From the NCBI RefSeq assembly GCF_026015985.1, contig NZ_CP110389.1, forward strand, positions 5,984,001 to 6,048,000: a stretch of DNA of 64,000 nt, written 5' to 3'. The translations under genes and the position numbers were made by a program. The notes beneath the pieces are model-generated. The model saw only the letters and a list, made by a program, of their open reading frames with translations, searched no databases and was not told the origin of the DNA. The stretch's first letter is position 1, and the number at the start of each line of letters is the position of its first letter. This stretch comes from Rhodopseudomonas sp. P2A-2r (lineage in GTDB: Bacteria > Pseudomonadota > Alphaproteobacteria > Rhizobiales > Xanthobacteraceae). Of this stretch, positions 9,143 to 22,286 are shown piece after piece.

Positions 9143-11172
9143 TCAGGCCGCGCGCACCGAAGCGAGGAACTTGCCGACCTCGAGCTTCAGCCGGTTACTG
9201 TCCGACGACAGCGACTGGGCGGCCGACAGCACCTGGGAGGACGCGGAGCCGGTCTGGTTGGCGCCGCGCTGCACATCGCCGATATTGGTGCTGACCTGGA
9301 TGGTGCCCTGCGCGGCCTGCTGGACGTTGCGGGAAATTTCCTGGGTCGCGGCACCCTGCTGTTCCACTGCCGAGGCGATGCTCGACGCGATCTCCGACAT
9401 CTTGCCGATGGTGTCGCCGATCTGCCGGATGGCGCCGACCGATTCCTGCGTCGCCGCCTGGATGCCGTTGATCTGCTGGCTGATATCGCCGGTCGCCTTG
9501 GCGGTTTGCTCCGCCAGTGCCTTCACCTCGCTGGCGACCACTGCGAAGCCGCGGCCGGCGTCGCCGGCGCGCGCCGCCTCGATGGTGGCATTCAGCGCCA
9601 GCAGGTTGGTCTGACCGGCAATGGTATTGATCAGCTCGACCACGTCGCCGATCCGCGCCGCGGCCTTGGCCAATTCGCCGACCCGGTCATTGGTGCGGCG
9701 CGCCTGCCCGACGGCCTCATTGGCGATATTTGCGGATTCCTGCACCTGGCGTCCGATCTCGCTGATGGACAGCGACATCTCCTCGGTGGCCGATGCCACC
9801 GCCTGCACGTTGATCGAGGCTTCCTGCGAGGCGGAGGTGACCAGCGTGGTCAGTTCCTGGGCGCGCTCGGCGGTGTCGGTCAGCGTACCGGCGGAGGCCT
9901 CGAGTTCGGTCGATGCCGACGACACCGTCTCGACGATCTCGCCGACGGCACTCTCGAAATCGTCGGCCAGCTTGACCATGTCGCGCTTGCGCTGCTCGCC
10001 GGCCAGGCGATCCTGAGTCGCTCTGGCTTCGGCCTCGGCGTGGGCAGCCTGTTCGGCATTCGCGCGAATGACGGTCACCGTCTTGGCGATATCGCCGATC
10101 TCGTCGCCGCGATTGGCGCCGGGAATGACGGTATCGAGCTGGCCCGCCGCCATCGACGTCATAGCGGCATTCAACCGAACCATCGGCCGCGCCACGTCCA
10201 CGAAGGAAAAACCATGGTGCATATCAGCACCAGAACCACAGCAGCGCCAAGGGCCACGTTGATCTTGCCGGACTCGACAAGTTGCTCACCCGCCTGGCTG
10301 CGGGCGAGATCGGCCGTCTGCTTCGCCGAGGCGACTGCAACCGCCATCAGTTCTGATGCTTCCTTCGCCGCCGGAACGATGCTTTCGCGCGATAGGCTTG
10401 CCTTTGTATCATCCACCTTGATCGCTTCATCGGTGGCCGCCATGAATTTCTTGGCATCGGCGGACAGTAGCGCGATGACGTCCTGCATCGGACCGTCCTC
10501 GGCGAGGCTGGCCGCGCGCGCGATCGACTTGGTGAGAAGATCGGCACGCTTGCCGATCTGCATTTTCTCGGTGGCTTCGCCCATCGCTGTGAAACGCCAG
10601 GCGGATGCGCGCACCGCATTGATCGCGATGTCGGCGTCGCGCAACTGCAGATCGACCTCGGGCCACTTGCTCGACTCGATCACCGCGGTGGACAGACGCA
10701 GCTGACTGAGGTGCCTGTCCCAATCAATCGTGGCTACGTTGCGCGTGCGGTACAGTTCGAGCAGCTTCTTCTGAAACTCGTTGGTCTGGCTCGCGCCATT
10801 CGCATAACGGGCGGTCAGATCCTTGACCTTGCTGAGCCTCGCCTTGGCTTCCTGACCGATCGGCATCGCGAGAGCGGCGTCGAGCCCCTTGTCCTGCGCC
10901 GCCTTGGCGGTGGCGAGGTCGGCATAGGCCTTGTCAATCTCGTTGCGGGTTTTGGCCGCGACCTGCCCTCGGTTGGCCAGGCGCATGCTGCGCATTTCGC
11001 TTTCAGCCTGCATGACAAAATCGACCACCCGCTGTTGTTCATCGGCGCGCAGGTTGTTTTCTGCGACCGTGGTTTCGGTCCGCATCTGGTTTGCGACGAC
11101 ACCGATCGACAACAGGATGCCGATCAGACCGGCAAGGCCCAGCTTGTTGCCAACGCGATTGAGCTTGATCAT
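9143..11172 (-). pseudogene. Methyl-accepting chemotaxis protein, frame broken at 10207-10211
   Basis: A chemoreceptor of about 677 codons in two frames. The 5' part starts MIKLNRVGNKLGLAGLIGILL (first membrane helix), continues through a four-helix-bundle-type periplasmic sensor and reaches the second helix ([13 protein letters not shown]). The 3' part carries HAMP and the cytoplasmic signalling domain, with the conserved hairpin tip ([25 protein letters not shown]) and the helices around it. The frames meet at a run of five A (10207-10211, plus strand); one extra base restores [16 protein letters not shown]. The break is inside or just after the second helix, so neither half could work alone. 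The signalling domain is very like that of the receptor at 60564-62270. A real mutation is possible, but the homopolymer site points to sequence error. Confidence 0.87.
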
Positions 11173-11784
11173 CTCGGAGTACTCTCAAGGGATGCGATGA
11201 AGTAGCAGGAGACCGCGCGCAACGCTGCAACAGCCTCCGTCAGCGTGAGCGGGCGGCGGCAGCGAAGGCCGGATGGATGAGGTTTTGGACGCGCGCCGAT
11301 CAGGCGACGGTTGTGAGCGGGATCCGTCGCTTGATCGGCAGTCGCATCGCCGTTGTGGGTGGCGCTTTGATCGGTCCCAAGATACCACTCAACCCTGATG
11401 CAAACGTTAATCCGCGGCGCCGCAAAATGCGGCAGCCGCTGCCGAAGACGGCATCAGTCGCTCTGAAAGTACAGTTCGATTTGAGTTGAATTGTCTGCGT
11501 CGCGCCTGCCGGCGAGGGCCGTACCTGCCTCGCCTGCGGCGGCAAGGATTTGTCGACGCTGTTCGTCAACCCCGCGACACCATGATCGCTCCGGTTCGCG
11601 ATCTGACGGGCGGGCGCGCTGGATATTTGGCTACGATCCCAAACACGCGACCGTCATCCTGAGGTGCTCGCCGGAACGGCGAGCCTCGAAGGATGGGTGT
11701 TCAGCGCACGCGGCTCATCCTTCGAGGCGCGCGAAGACGTGCACCTCAGGATGACGGTGGTGTATTTGGTGACTTGAGAAAAGC
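11173..11784. other. Intergenic stretch holding a palindromic repeat
   Basis: No convincing gene. Short open frames here are Arg/Pro-rich and lack start signals. The proximal part should hold the chemoreceptor promoter; the distal part holds the repeat at 11650-11758. Confidence 0.5.
11650..11758. repeat. Nested palindromic repeat, family A copy 1
   Basis: Outer arms ACCGTCATCCTGAGGTGC (11650-11667) and its exact reverse complement (11741-11758) enclose inner arms GCCTCGAAGGATG (11683-11695) and CATCCTTCGAGGC (11716-11728). The same outer arms recur at 18131-18278, so this is a dispersed element of about 110-150 bp able to form a long nested hairpin. No open frame for a transposase is inside. 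Confidence 0.85.
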
Positions 11785-12384
11785 TCAATCCTTGGAGCGG
11801 CGCAATTCCATCGCACCCTCGGGCTTCGCATCGGCCTTCACCGAGCCGGTGCTGACCGATTCGATCTTGCCGATTTCGACGCGCGGGGTTTCGACGCGCG
11901 CCGACACTTCGGTGCGCGATGCATCGGCCGAACGGGTCGGCTCCGGTGCCCGCAGCGAGCGCGGGCGCGACAGCGAGCGCGCCATCAGCATCTGGCCGAC
12001 GCCCTGATGGCGGAAATCGCAATAGGCGAAGCCCATGCCGGAGACGGAGCCGCGAAAGCTCCGCTCGTCATTCTTGGTCAGGTTGAAGCACGGCTCGAAC
12101 GGAATGCCCTTGATCGAGGCGCAGATGGCCTGGCCGCGCACCTGCAGCGTATTGCCGGGGAGCCGCATGTTGCGCGAGGGGCCGGAGCCGGAGAACTGCA
12201 CGGCGCCTGCTGCACCGCCATCGTCGAACACACGACCCGCGCCGCGGGTGCCGTCGAAACAGGTGAAGGCGAACAGTTTGCCGGCGACGAATTTGCGGGC
12301 CTCTTCGGCCGTCATCTGGCCTGCCGCGGCTGGCATCGCCACTGACGCTGCGAACACGGCTCCCAATACAAAACGCGCAACCAT
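11785..12384 (-). CDS. Conserved exported protein of unknown function
   Basis: A 199-residue protein. Residues 1-21 form a signal peptide (hydrophobic core VLGAVFAASVAMP, cleavage near AAAG). The mature part has four cysteines (TCFD, ICAS, PCFN, YCDF), enough for two disulfides. A disordered Ser/Arg/Glu-rich tail runs from about residue 135. Its start, ATG at 12384, has GGAG five bases upstream. The gene stands alone on the minus strand beside a repeat. I recognise it only as a periplasmic hypothetical of the Bradyrhizobium group and see no catalytic motif. Confidence 0.7.
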   Translation of the reverse strand: MVARFVLGAVFAASVAMPAAAGQMTAEEARKFVAGKLFAFTCFDGTRGAGRVFDDGGAAGAVQFSGSGPSRNMRLPGNTLQVRGQAICASIKGIPFEPCFNLTKNDERSFRGSVSGMGFAYCDFRHQGVGQMLMARSLSRPRSLRAPEPTRSADASRTEVSARVETPRVEIGKIESVSTGSVKADAKPEGAMELRRSKD

Positions 12385-12495
12385 AGGATACTCCGACCAA
12401 CTGAGCGCGGGTGACCGCCAGATGCCTTTACCCGCTGCTTACCATACCAACCGTGGCAACATTGGAGCAGGTTGGTTGGTAAAGTCTGAACATCG

Positions 12496-13476
12496 TCAGA
12501 GAATCTTTACCACGATTCGACCACGGACCTCGCCGGCGAGCACCCTGGCCCCCGCCGCGACGACATCGGCGAGATCGATTTCATGAGTGATTTCAGCGAG
12601 TTTCGCCTTGTCCAGATCGCTGGCCAGCCGTCCCCACGCCTGCTTTCGCAGGTCGATCGGGCACATCACGGAATCGATACCCAGAAGACACACGCCGCGC
12701 AAAATGAACGGCGCCACCGATGACGGCAGGTCCATGCCACCGGCGAGCCCGCAGGCGGCGATGGCGCCGCGATAGCTGGTCATCGACAACAGATTGGCCA
12801 GCGTGGTCGAACCGACGCTGTCGATACCGCCGGCCCAGCGCTCCTTGGCCAGCGGCTTTGCGGGACCGGACAATTCGGCGCGGTCGATGATATCCGCAGC
12901 GCCCAGACCCTTGAGATAGTCGGCTTCCGCCGTGCGGCCGGTCGAGGCTATGACGTGATAGCCGAGCTTCGACAGCACGGCGATCGCCACCGAGCCGACG
13001 CCGCCGGCAGCGCCTGTCACCACCACCGGACCGGAGGCCGGTGTCAGGCCGTGCTTCTCCAGCGCCAGCACGCTCAGCATCGCGGTGTAGCCGGCGGTTC
13101 CGATGGCCATGGCGTCGCGCGCGGTCATGCCATCAGGCAACCGCACCAGCCAGTCGCCCTTGACCCGCGCCTTCTCGGCGTAGGCGCCGAGATGGGTCTC
13201 GCCCATGCCCCAGCCGTTGCAGATCACCTTGTCGCCGGCTTTCCAGTCGGGATGCGACGACGTCTCCACGGTGCCCGCAAGATCGATCCCGGCGATCATC
13301 GGGAACCGGCGCACCACCGGCGCCTTGCCGGTGACCGCGAGGCCGTCCTTGTAGTTCACCGTGGACCATTCAACCCGCACGGTGACGTCGCCGTCCATCA
13401 GCTCGGCTTCGTCGAACTGCGTGAGTGCGACCGTGGTGCCCTTGTCGGCCTTGTCGATCCGAACCGCCCTGAACAT
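12496..13476 (-). CDS. acuI: Acryloyl-CoA reductase / YhdH-type quinone oxidoreductase
   Basis: A 326-residue zinc-independent medium-chain dehydrogenase/reductase. The N-terminal GroES-like fold has [15 protein letters not shown] and the [14 protein letters not shown] signature. The Rossmann NAD(P)-binding motif [14 protein letters not shown] is near residue 155. YhdH/AcuI proteins of 320-330 residues reduce acryloyl-CoA to propionyl-CoA with NADPH. The catalytic-zinc cysteines of alcohol dehydrogenases are absent, as expected. The start is ATG at 13476; a TTG at 13482 has better spacing to a GGGAG element, so the N-terminus may be two residues longer. The neighbour downstream on the genome is unrelated. 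The family call is firm; the exact substrate is inferred. Confidence 0.85.
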   Translation of the reverse strand: MFRAVRIDKADKGTTVALTQFDEAELMDGDVTVRVEWSTVNYKDGLAVTGKAPVVRRFPMIAGIDLAGTVETSSHPDWKAGDKVICNGWGMGETHLGAYAEKARVKGDWLVRLPDGMTARDAMAIGTAGYTAMLSVLALEKHGLTPASGPVVVTGAAGGVGSVAIAVLSKLGYHVIASTGRTAEADYLKGLGAADIIDRAELSGPAKPLAKERWAGGIDSVGSTTLANLLSMTSYRGAIAACGLAGGMDLPSSVAPFILRGVCLLGIDSVMCPIDLRKQAWGRLASDLDKAKLAEITHEIDLADVVAAGARVLAGEVRGRIVVKIL

Positions 13477-13609
13477 GCCCAACGCATCACTCCCTGAATT
13501 GTATTGGCTGGATTTCTCCTGCCCAATTATGCCGCGTCGTCATGAGAAACGCCACCTGCCCGCGGCCAAGCCGCATAGCGCATGGCTGCCAACCGCAACC
13601 GAAGCGCGC

Positions 13610-14047
13610 TCAATTTCCGATCCTGAAATTCTTTGTGGTGGCGAGCACCGTTCCGCATAAGGTCGTTCCCGCAGCGGAGACCGCGTAGACGTCCGCGGCG
13701 CCGACCGAGTTGGTCCGCCCCGCCTGCAGCACGCGCCCCTTGGCAAGCAACGTCTCGCCTTTGGCGAAGCCGGTCATCTTGATGGTGAAGTCGAGCGTCG
13801 CAAGAGCCCATCCTCTCGGCAACAGCGACAAACACGACGACACCGCCGCCACATCGCCGACGACGCCGACGATGGACGCGGGGAACAATCCGGTGGGGCC
13901 CGAGAACCTCTCGACAAACGGCAGCTCAATGTCGATCGCGCCGAGCGCAAACGATGCCACGTCGATGCCGACTTCACGCACGAACGGCAACGCCGCGAGG
14001 AACGATCTGATATCTGATTTATCAAGGCGATCTTGATCATCGGCCAC
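13610..14047 (-). CDS. PaaI-like hotdog-fold thioesterase
   Basis: A protein of about 145 residues with the single hotdog-fold layout of PaaI-family acyl-CoA thioesterases. A hydrophobic central helix (GLFPASIVGVVGDVAAVSS) is followed by the strands LATLDFTIKMTGFAKGETLLAKGRV and the typical RTNSVGAADVY. I chose GTG 14047 because GGAGG lies about ten bases upstream. The alternative GTG at 14098 overlaps the ribH stop as GTGA and would give 162 residues with translational coupling. Either way it directly follows ribH and probably shares its transcript. The substrate is unknown. Confidence 0.7.
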   Translation of the reverse strand: MADDQDRLDKSDIRSFLAALPFVREVGIDVASFALGAIDIELPFVERFSGPTGLFPASIVGVVGDVAAVSSCLSLLPRGWALATLDFTIKMTGFAKGETLLAKGRVLQAGRTNSVGAADVYAVSAAGTTLCGTVLATTKNFRIGN

Positions 14048-14094
14048 GACGCTTGATCCTCCGTGGGTGATCGGGCGCGATAGGGGATCGGGTG

Positions 14095-14628
<534 letters not shown>

Positions 14629-14653
14629 TCAGGACGTACGGGTACACGCCAAC

Positions 14654-14671
14654 GCTCCGCTGACGCGGAGC
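14654..14671 (-). terminator. Hairpin in the ribH leader expression platform
   Basis: GCTCCGC (14654-14660) pairs with GCGGAGC (14665-14671), between the riboswitch and ribH on the minus strand. No strong U-tract follows, so it may act on translation or as an incomplete terminator. Confidence 0.4.
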
Positions 14672-14685
14672 ATCCTGCGCAATCC

Positions 14686-14829
14686 CGTTCTCTTTCATCC
14701 GGACTATACCGTCGGCCCCGGAGTCACACCGGGTCTGCTGACCCTGCCGGTTGCCCAGCAGGCGCTCGCGGGCTCATGCACTTGCGTGCCATCACCGCCG
14801 GTGGGGAGTTTCACCCCGCCCTGAGAACG
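14686..14829 (-). promoter_or_regulatory. FMN riboswitch (RFN element) upstream of ribH
   Basis: Read on the minus strand, the 144-base element opens with GAGAACG (14823-14829) and closes with CGTTCTC (14686-14692), forming the P1 helix. Between them lie the conserved RFN blocks GGGGTGAAACTCCCCACCGG, CGGTGATGGCA, GAGCCCGCGAGCG, GGGTCAGCAGACCCGGTG and CCGACGGTATAGTCCGGATG. The primary-sequence match is strong and its target, ribH 85 bases downstream, is the usual one. Confidence 0.96.
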
Positions 14830-14927
14830 AAGGTCGCCGAAATATAGGGGCGACCGGTACCAATGTTCATGGGCCCCCGTCTGCGAGTCAAGCGCGTCAC
14901 ATTAATTTCTTCAGATGCGCGGCAGGA

Positions 14928-16172
14928 TCACGCCGGCTGCGCAACCGGGCGCTTCACGGGGGCTTCGACGATCGGCAGGTTGATCAGCGCCGACAGCACG
15001 CCGAACAGCACCGACAGCCACCACACCGGCGTGTAGGAGCCGAACTTCTCATAGACGATGCCGCCGAGCAGCGCGCCAAGGAAGCCGCCGACCTGGTGGC
15101 TGAAGAAGGCGAAGCCGTACAACGTCGCCAGCCAGCGGGTGCCGAACATCAGCAGCACCAGGCTCGACGTCGGCGGCACCGTGGACAGCCAGGTCAGGCC
15201 GCTGATGATGCCGAAGGCGATCGCAGAGAAGGTGGTCATCGGCAGCAGGATGAAGGCCACCGTCGCCAGTGCGCGGGTAAAATAGATGAAGGACAGAATG
15301 TAGCGCTTGGGAAACCTGCTTTGCGCATAGCCGACCGTGAGCGAGCCCACGATATTGAACAGGCCGATCACGGCGATCACCCAGCCGCCGGTCGAGGCCG
15401 GCATGCCCCTGTCGACCAGATAGGCCGGCAGATGCATGGTGATGAAGGCGAGCTGGAAGCCGCAGGTGAAGAAGCCCAGCACCAGCAATACGTAGGAGCG
15501 ATGGCCGAAGGCCTCCGACAGCGCCGCCCGGAACGACTGGCGCTGCGCAACCGGCACATCGGCCACCGCAGCGGTGGGCGTCGCCAGCGCCAGCGACAGC
15601 GGGATCACCAGCAGCATCAACAGGGCGAAGGTCATCAGCGTCGGCTGCCAGCCGGCATTGTCGATCATCGCCACGGTGAACGGCGCGAACACGAACTGGC
15701 CGAACGATCCGGCGGCAGTGCCGGCGCCAAGCGCGATGCCGCGCCACTCCGGCGGCATCAGCTTGCCGAACGCCGACAGCACCAGGTTGAACGAGCAGCC
15801 CGACAGGCCGAAGCCGATCAGCAGCCCGGCACCGAGATTGAGCTCCAGCGGCGTCGAGGAATAGCGCATTACCAGAAGACCGACGGCATAGAGCAGCGCG
15901 CCGACGCTGATCACCCTGACAGCGCCGAACTTGTCGGCGATGGCGCCCGCGAACGGCTGGCCGATGCCCCACAGCAGGTTCTGCACGGCGAAGGCCAGCG
16001 CGAACACGTCGCGCCCCCAGCCGAACTGCTGGCTCATGGGCTGCATGAAGAAGCCGACGCTGGAGCGCGGCCCGAAGGTCAGCATGCCGATCAGCGAGCC
16101 GCAGATCACGATCACCAGCGGTGTGCGCCAGCCGAGGCCACGCGAAGGCAAGATGCTGTCAGTCGCTGCCAT
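14928..16172 (-). CDS. Major facilitator superfamily transporter
   Basis: A 414-residue carrier with about twelve hydrophobic helices in two halves. The loop between helices 2 and 3 has GQPFAGAIADKFGAVRVISVG, an MFS motif A variant. The C-terminal half has a similar turn (VGYAQSRFPKRYILS). The N-terminus MAATDSILPSRGLGWRTP precedes the first helix. It lies 98 bases beyond the riboswitch on the same strand and is probably transcribed separately. No substrate can be read from the sequence; placement beside ribH is not enough to call a riboflavin carrier. Confidence 0.85.
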   Translation of the reverse strand: MAATDSILPSRGLGWRTPLVIVICGSLIGMLTFGPRSSVGFFMQPMSQQFGWGRDVFALAFAVQNLLWGIGQPFAGAIADKFGAVRVISVGALLYAVGLLVMRYSSTPLELNLGAGLLIGFGLSGCSFNLVLSAFGKLMPPEWRGIALGAGTAAGSFGQFVFAPFTVAMIDNAGWQPTLMTFALLMLLVIPLSLALATPTAAVADVPVAQRQSFRAALSEAFGHRSYVLLVLGFFTCGFQLAFITMHLPAYLVDRGMPASTGGWVIAVIGLFNIVGSLTVGYAQSRFPKRYILSFIYFTRALATVAFILLPMTTFSAIAFGIISGLTWLSTVPPTSSLVLLMFGTRWLATLYGFAFFSHQVGGFLGALLGGIVYEKFGSYTPVWWLSVLFGVLSALINLPIVEAPVKRPVAQPA

Positions 16173-16446
16173 GTCGTTTCCCCGATGTGCCAGAATTCGA
16201 GCCGCTGCGCGGCCCGCAAAAGCGTTGGCGGGCGAGTCGAAACCGACCTCCCCGCAAGCTCGGCCAGATTAATGCATGCGCATGGAAATCACAAAGGCCG
16301 GGGAAAAAATTCCATGCCGCATAGCAGCAATGCAAATCGGTTCCGTCAAATTCCGGAAAACAGGAGCGCGTTCGCGGCGACCGGATTTGCCGCAGGTCCG
16401 CCGCATCACTGCCGCAACGGATTTTCCCGCGACAAGTCGAACCCGG

Positions 16447-17889
16447 TTACGGCTTGGCCTCGGCGAGCCGGGCGGTGATTGCCGCGGTCTGCTCCTTGGT
16501 ACCCCAGCTCGGCGCATCGCTGCCGTCGCCCCACGCCCGCGGCCGATAGAAGGTGTGCACGCCGAACTTGTACATCTTCTTCATCTCATGCACCCACGAC
16601 GGGCGAACCCAATAGGCATGGTAGTGCGTGGACTTCGCGACTTCCGGAAGCCAGATCTGGCCGTCCAGTGACGCCTTGGCGATTTTCCTGGCGCGGTCCC
16701 ACATGTCCGGTTCCTTGACCACATCGGCGACGTCGTCGCAGGCGAAGGTGAACTGGCAGGCCAGATGGCGATGCTTGTTCTGATAAACCACGCCGCAGAC
16801 ATTGGTGGGATAGAAGCCGGAGAACGCGCGGTTCAGCACCACCTGCGCCACCGCCATCTGGCCGCGCACCGCCTCGCCGCGCGCTTCGAAATAGATCGCC
16901 TCGGTGAGGCACTTCTCATGCTTGGCGCGCAGCTTGTCGGTGTTCAGACCAAGCCGCTCGGCCGGGGTCTTGACGTGATTGGTGGTATTGACCTCGCCCT
17001 TGCCGGCGACGCTCTCGCCGCCTTTCGCGGGATCTGCCGCGGCGGCCGGCGGAATTGCCTTCACCTTGAGATCGGGATCGACGGTGCCGCCGGGCAGCAC
17101 GATCATCGGCTCCTCGCCCGGCTGCCAGCGCTCCATGGTCTCGACTTCCGCGCCCAGCGACGAGCTGCCGAAGAACAGGCTGGCAGTCTTCACCGAGAAA
17201 CCATCCTTCGGCGGCGCCGGCTCGACCGCGATGACGGCGGTGTCGGGCTGGCCTTTCGTGTCGATGATCGGCTGGGTCGCCAGCGTGGCATCGTATTGCG
17301 GCAGCGGCGGCGCCTTCAGCGCTTCGGCAAGCTCCGGATCGAGCGCGCCAACGTGCACCGACGCCGATGGCGCGGCGGCCTCGGCGGTCTTCGCGCCTCT
17401 TACCGACGCATTGGTCGGAAACGAATCCCTCTTCGGCAGCGCTTCGGTGGGCGCCTCGCTCTCGGGAACCACGCTGGCGAGCCTGTCGCCCTTGAGCGTG
17501 CGGTCGACGGCGGGAAACTCGGAAGGCTGATAGGGACGCGGCGGCTGCGCCAGCGGATTGCGCGTGATCGCGCCCGTAATGTCGATACCGGAATTGTCGA
17601 GGCTGGCGAGTTGCAGGCCCGCATTGCGCGTCGTGGTGCCGATCGGACGGCCGAATGAGAAGGTCGCGACCTGGATGGAACTGACGGCGGAGGCGATCAC
17701 GCGCTTCTGCCACCGTTCGGCGACGCCCGGCTGGCGCGCCAGCAACGAAGCGATGTCCTGATAGCCGATCTCGTTGGGGATCAATGCAAAGACGCAAAGA
17801 CCGAGGCCGAAAGACACGCTGCGCGCGCCCTTCGGCCGGTTACGCATTACTGACATCGATACGCTCACGCAACGCTTACACACATGCAA
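16447..17889 (-). CDS. SleB-type cell wall hydrolase, membrane-anchored
   Basis: A 480-residue protein. One N-terminal hydrophobic segment (SVSFGLGLCVFALIP, about 24-38) looks like a membrane anchor or uncleaved signal. A long low-complexity Ala/Pro/Glu linker spans about 90-310. The C-terminal Hydrolase_2/SleB domain begins at CLTEAIYFEARGEAVRGQM, whose Glu is the expected catalytic residue, and continues with AVAQVVLNR, CQFTFACD and STHYHAYWVRPSW. Such enzymes cut peptidoglycan glycan strands as lytic transglycosylases or amidases. The start is uncertain: in-frame ATGs at 17889, 17856 and 17847 all have weak ribosome sites. The gene is monocistronic, followed by a spacer. Confidence 0.85.
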   Translation of the reverse strand: MHVCKRCVSVSMSVMRNRPKGARSVSFGLGLCVFALIPNEIGYQDIASLLARQPGVAERWQKRVIASAVSSIQVATFSFGRPIGTTTRNAGLQLASLDNSGIDITGAITRNPLAQPPRPYQPSEFPAVDRTLKGDRLASVVPESEAPTEALPKRDSFPTNASVRGAKTAEAAAPSASVHVGALDPELAEALKAPPLPQYDATLATQPIIDTKGQPDTAVIAVEPAPPKDGFSVKTASLFFGSSSLGAEVETMERWQPGEEPMIVLPGGTVDPDLKVKAIPPAAAADPAKGGESVAGKGEVNTTNHVKTPAERLGLNTDKLRAKHEKCLTEAIYFEARGEAVRGQMAVAQVVLNRAFSGFYPTNVCGVVYQNKHRHLACQFTFACDDVADVVKEPDMWDRARKIAKASLDGQIWLPEVAKSTHYHAYWVRPSWVHEMKKMYKFGVHTFYRPRAWGDGSDAPSWGTKEQTAAITARLAEAKP

Positions 17890-18130
17890 TCGAACAGCAC
17901 GTTCCGTACAATTCGATCAATGTTGGTGATATCGAATTAAAGTTGCGAGGGAGTTAATCGTTGATGCAGCCACGACACACGCAAGCAGGTGGATGCCTGT
18001 GACGGCGATCATCGGAAGCCTTGGTAAATAGGGGCTTCAGCAATGAAGTAAACAACGCGTCAACGAAAATGATGAAGCATTTTTCGATATGCAGTTGGCT
18101 AATTCAGAGTTCCATCGCGAACTGAACAGA
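17890..18130. other. AT-richer spacer before repeat A2
   Basis: No gene is seen. With the adjoining repeat and terminator, the non-coding gap runs from 17890 to 18375. The upper part should hold the promoter of the SleB-type gene. Confidence 0.4.
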
Positions 18131-18278
18131 GCCGTCATCCTGAGGTGCTCGCCTTTGGCGAGCCTCGAAGGACGACGGCGTAGCTCCGCCGTTGCAGGAC
18201 ATGCATCCTTCGGGGCTCGGGTCTCTGCACATGTGGAAGCCGCATCGCGTGTGAGCCCTCGCACCTCAGGATGACGGC
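18131..18278. repeat. Nested palindromic repeat, family A copy 2
   Basis: Arms GCCGTCATCCTGAGGTGC (18131-18148) and the exact reverse complement (18261-18278) match the family at 11650-11758 apart from the first and last base. The interior begins with the same GAGCCTCGAAGGA motif but is longer and more diverged, with a central GGAGCCTTC-like unpaired region. It is a second member of a dispersed family. Confidence 0.85.
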
Positions 18279-18310
18279 GGAGTGGTTGCGAGAGCGATCG
18301 AATTGAAACG

Positions 18311-18340
18311 AAAAAATGGCCGGGGAACTCCCCGGCCATT
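18311..18340 (-). terminator. Rho-independent terminator of ppdK
   Basis: AATGGCCGGGG (18315-18325), a four-base loop, then CCCCGGCCATT (18330-18340). On the minus strand a run of six T follows the stem. It sits 36 bases past the ppdK stop. Confidence 0.9.
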
Positions 18341-18375
18341 CAGCATTTGCTAACGATGTTTTGCGCGTAGCGTCG

Positions 18376-21348
<2,973 letters not shown>

Positions 21349-21434
21349 GGCTTACAATCAGTTCGCGAGAGAAAAAGGTGCCGCCTTACACCACGTTTTG
21401 GCGCTCCGGCGCAAGCTGCGAAGGGGTTTGCGCC

Positions 21435-21593
21435 CTACGACAGGTGAAACATCTTGAGTACGCCAAGGCCCACAAGACCGATGAAAATCAAATAGATGGC
21501 CACGATCAGGTTGAGCAGCCGGGGCATCAGCAGGATCAGCAGGCCGGCGATGAGAGCCACGATGGGCTGGATGTGCGCAGATGTGATGACCAT
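21435..21593 (-). CDS. DUF3096 small membrane protein
   Basis: A 52-residue protein of two hydrophobic segments: HIQPIVALIAGLLILLMPRL, then NLIVAIYLIFIGLVGLGVL. The pattern (start MVITSAHIQP, a PRLLN turn, then IYLIFIGLVGL) fits DUF3096, a family of about 50 residues in alphaproteobacteria. The ATG at 21593 has GGAG nine bases upstream. It lies 86 bases upstream of ppdK on the same strand and could be co-transcribed. The function is unknown. Confidence 0.75.
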   Translation of the reverse strand: MVITSAHIQPIVALIAGLLILLMPRLLNLIVAIYLIFIGLVGLGVLKMFHLS

Positions 21594-21829
21594 GAAAAGT
21601 CGCTCCGGTGGGGGCTGGCGGGAAGCTCGAATCGTAGCGGGGTTTTATCCCGTGGCAGGGTTCCCCGTACAGACTCCCGCGGGATCAATGAGTTCCTTCC
21701 AGGTCGGGTGCATTGCACCAATTTACCTCACATCTCTGCGGAACGTTCCTCCGCGACTGCGATTGGTCGACTGGCTGGATGGCTTGCAATGCGGCGCGAG
21801 CCAGCGCGCATCATGTGAAGGAGATCACC

Positions 21830-22198
21830 ATGCGGAACAGAATTATCGCGATTGCCGCACTTGCGGGCGCTCTCGGTGCCCCCATCGCGGCACAGGCGCA
21901 GAGCGAAATGACCGTGGGCGTCGCCCGCGAAAGAGGCGTGGTCGTCCAGGAAGTGGATGACGACGGCATCCCCGTCGCGCAGCGGCCGGCGTTCCGCGAA
22001 TATGTCGTGCGGGAGCGGGTACCGACCTACACGGTGCCTGATCGCGTCGTTGTGGGCGGCACTTTGCCGGACGCCGGCGTCACCTATTACGACGTCCCGC
22101 AAAGCTACGGTTCGACGCCCTACCGCTACACTGTCGTCAACGGCCAGACCATCCTGGTCGAGCCGCGTAGCCGCCGGATCGTTCAGGTCATCGACTGA
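21830..22198 (+). CDS. DUF1236-type exported protein
   Basis: A 122-residue secreted protein. Residues 1-23 are a signal peptide (MRNRIIAIAALAGALGAPIAAQAQ, cleavage after AQA). The C-terminal part YRYTVVNGQTILVEPRSRRIVQVID matches the DUF1236 pattern, whose members are periplasmic proteins of unknown role in rhizobia. A good ribosome site (GAAGGAG) precedes ATG 21830; an upstream frame extension to 21713 lacks such a site. The gene is monocistronic with a strong terminator. Confidence 0.8.
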   Translation: MRNRIIAIAALAGALGAPIAAQAQSEMTVGVARERGVVVQEVDDDGIPVAQRPAFREYVVRERVPTYTVPDRVVVGGTLPDAGVTYYDVPQSYGSTPYRYTVVNGQTILVEPRSRRIVQVID

Positions 22199-22241
22199 TC
22201 GCCTGATCGCCACGCCCGTCGCAGTGTAGCGACGGACCTAG

Positions 22242-22277
22242 AACCCCGCCCTGGTCTCCCCGCCGGGCGGGGTTTTT
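22242..22277 (+). terminator. Rho-independent terminator
   Basis: AACCCCGCCC (22242-22251) pairs with GGGCGGGGTT (22265-22274) and the stem runs into five T. It ends the DUF1236-type gene. Confidence 0.9.
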
Positions 22278-22286
22278 GTGCCGCGG

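Noticed and set aside
11650..11758. Palindromes as insertion sequences or CRISPR
   Set aside because: No transposase, no target duplications seen, and no regular spacer-repeat pattern.
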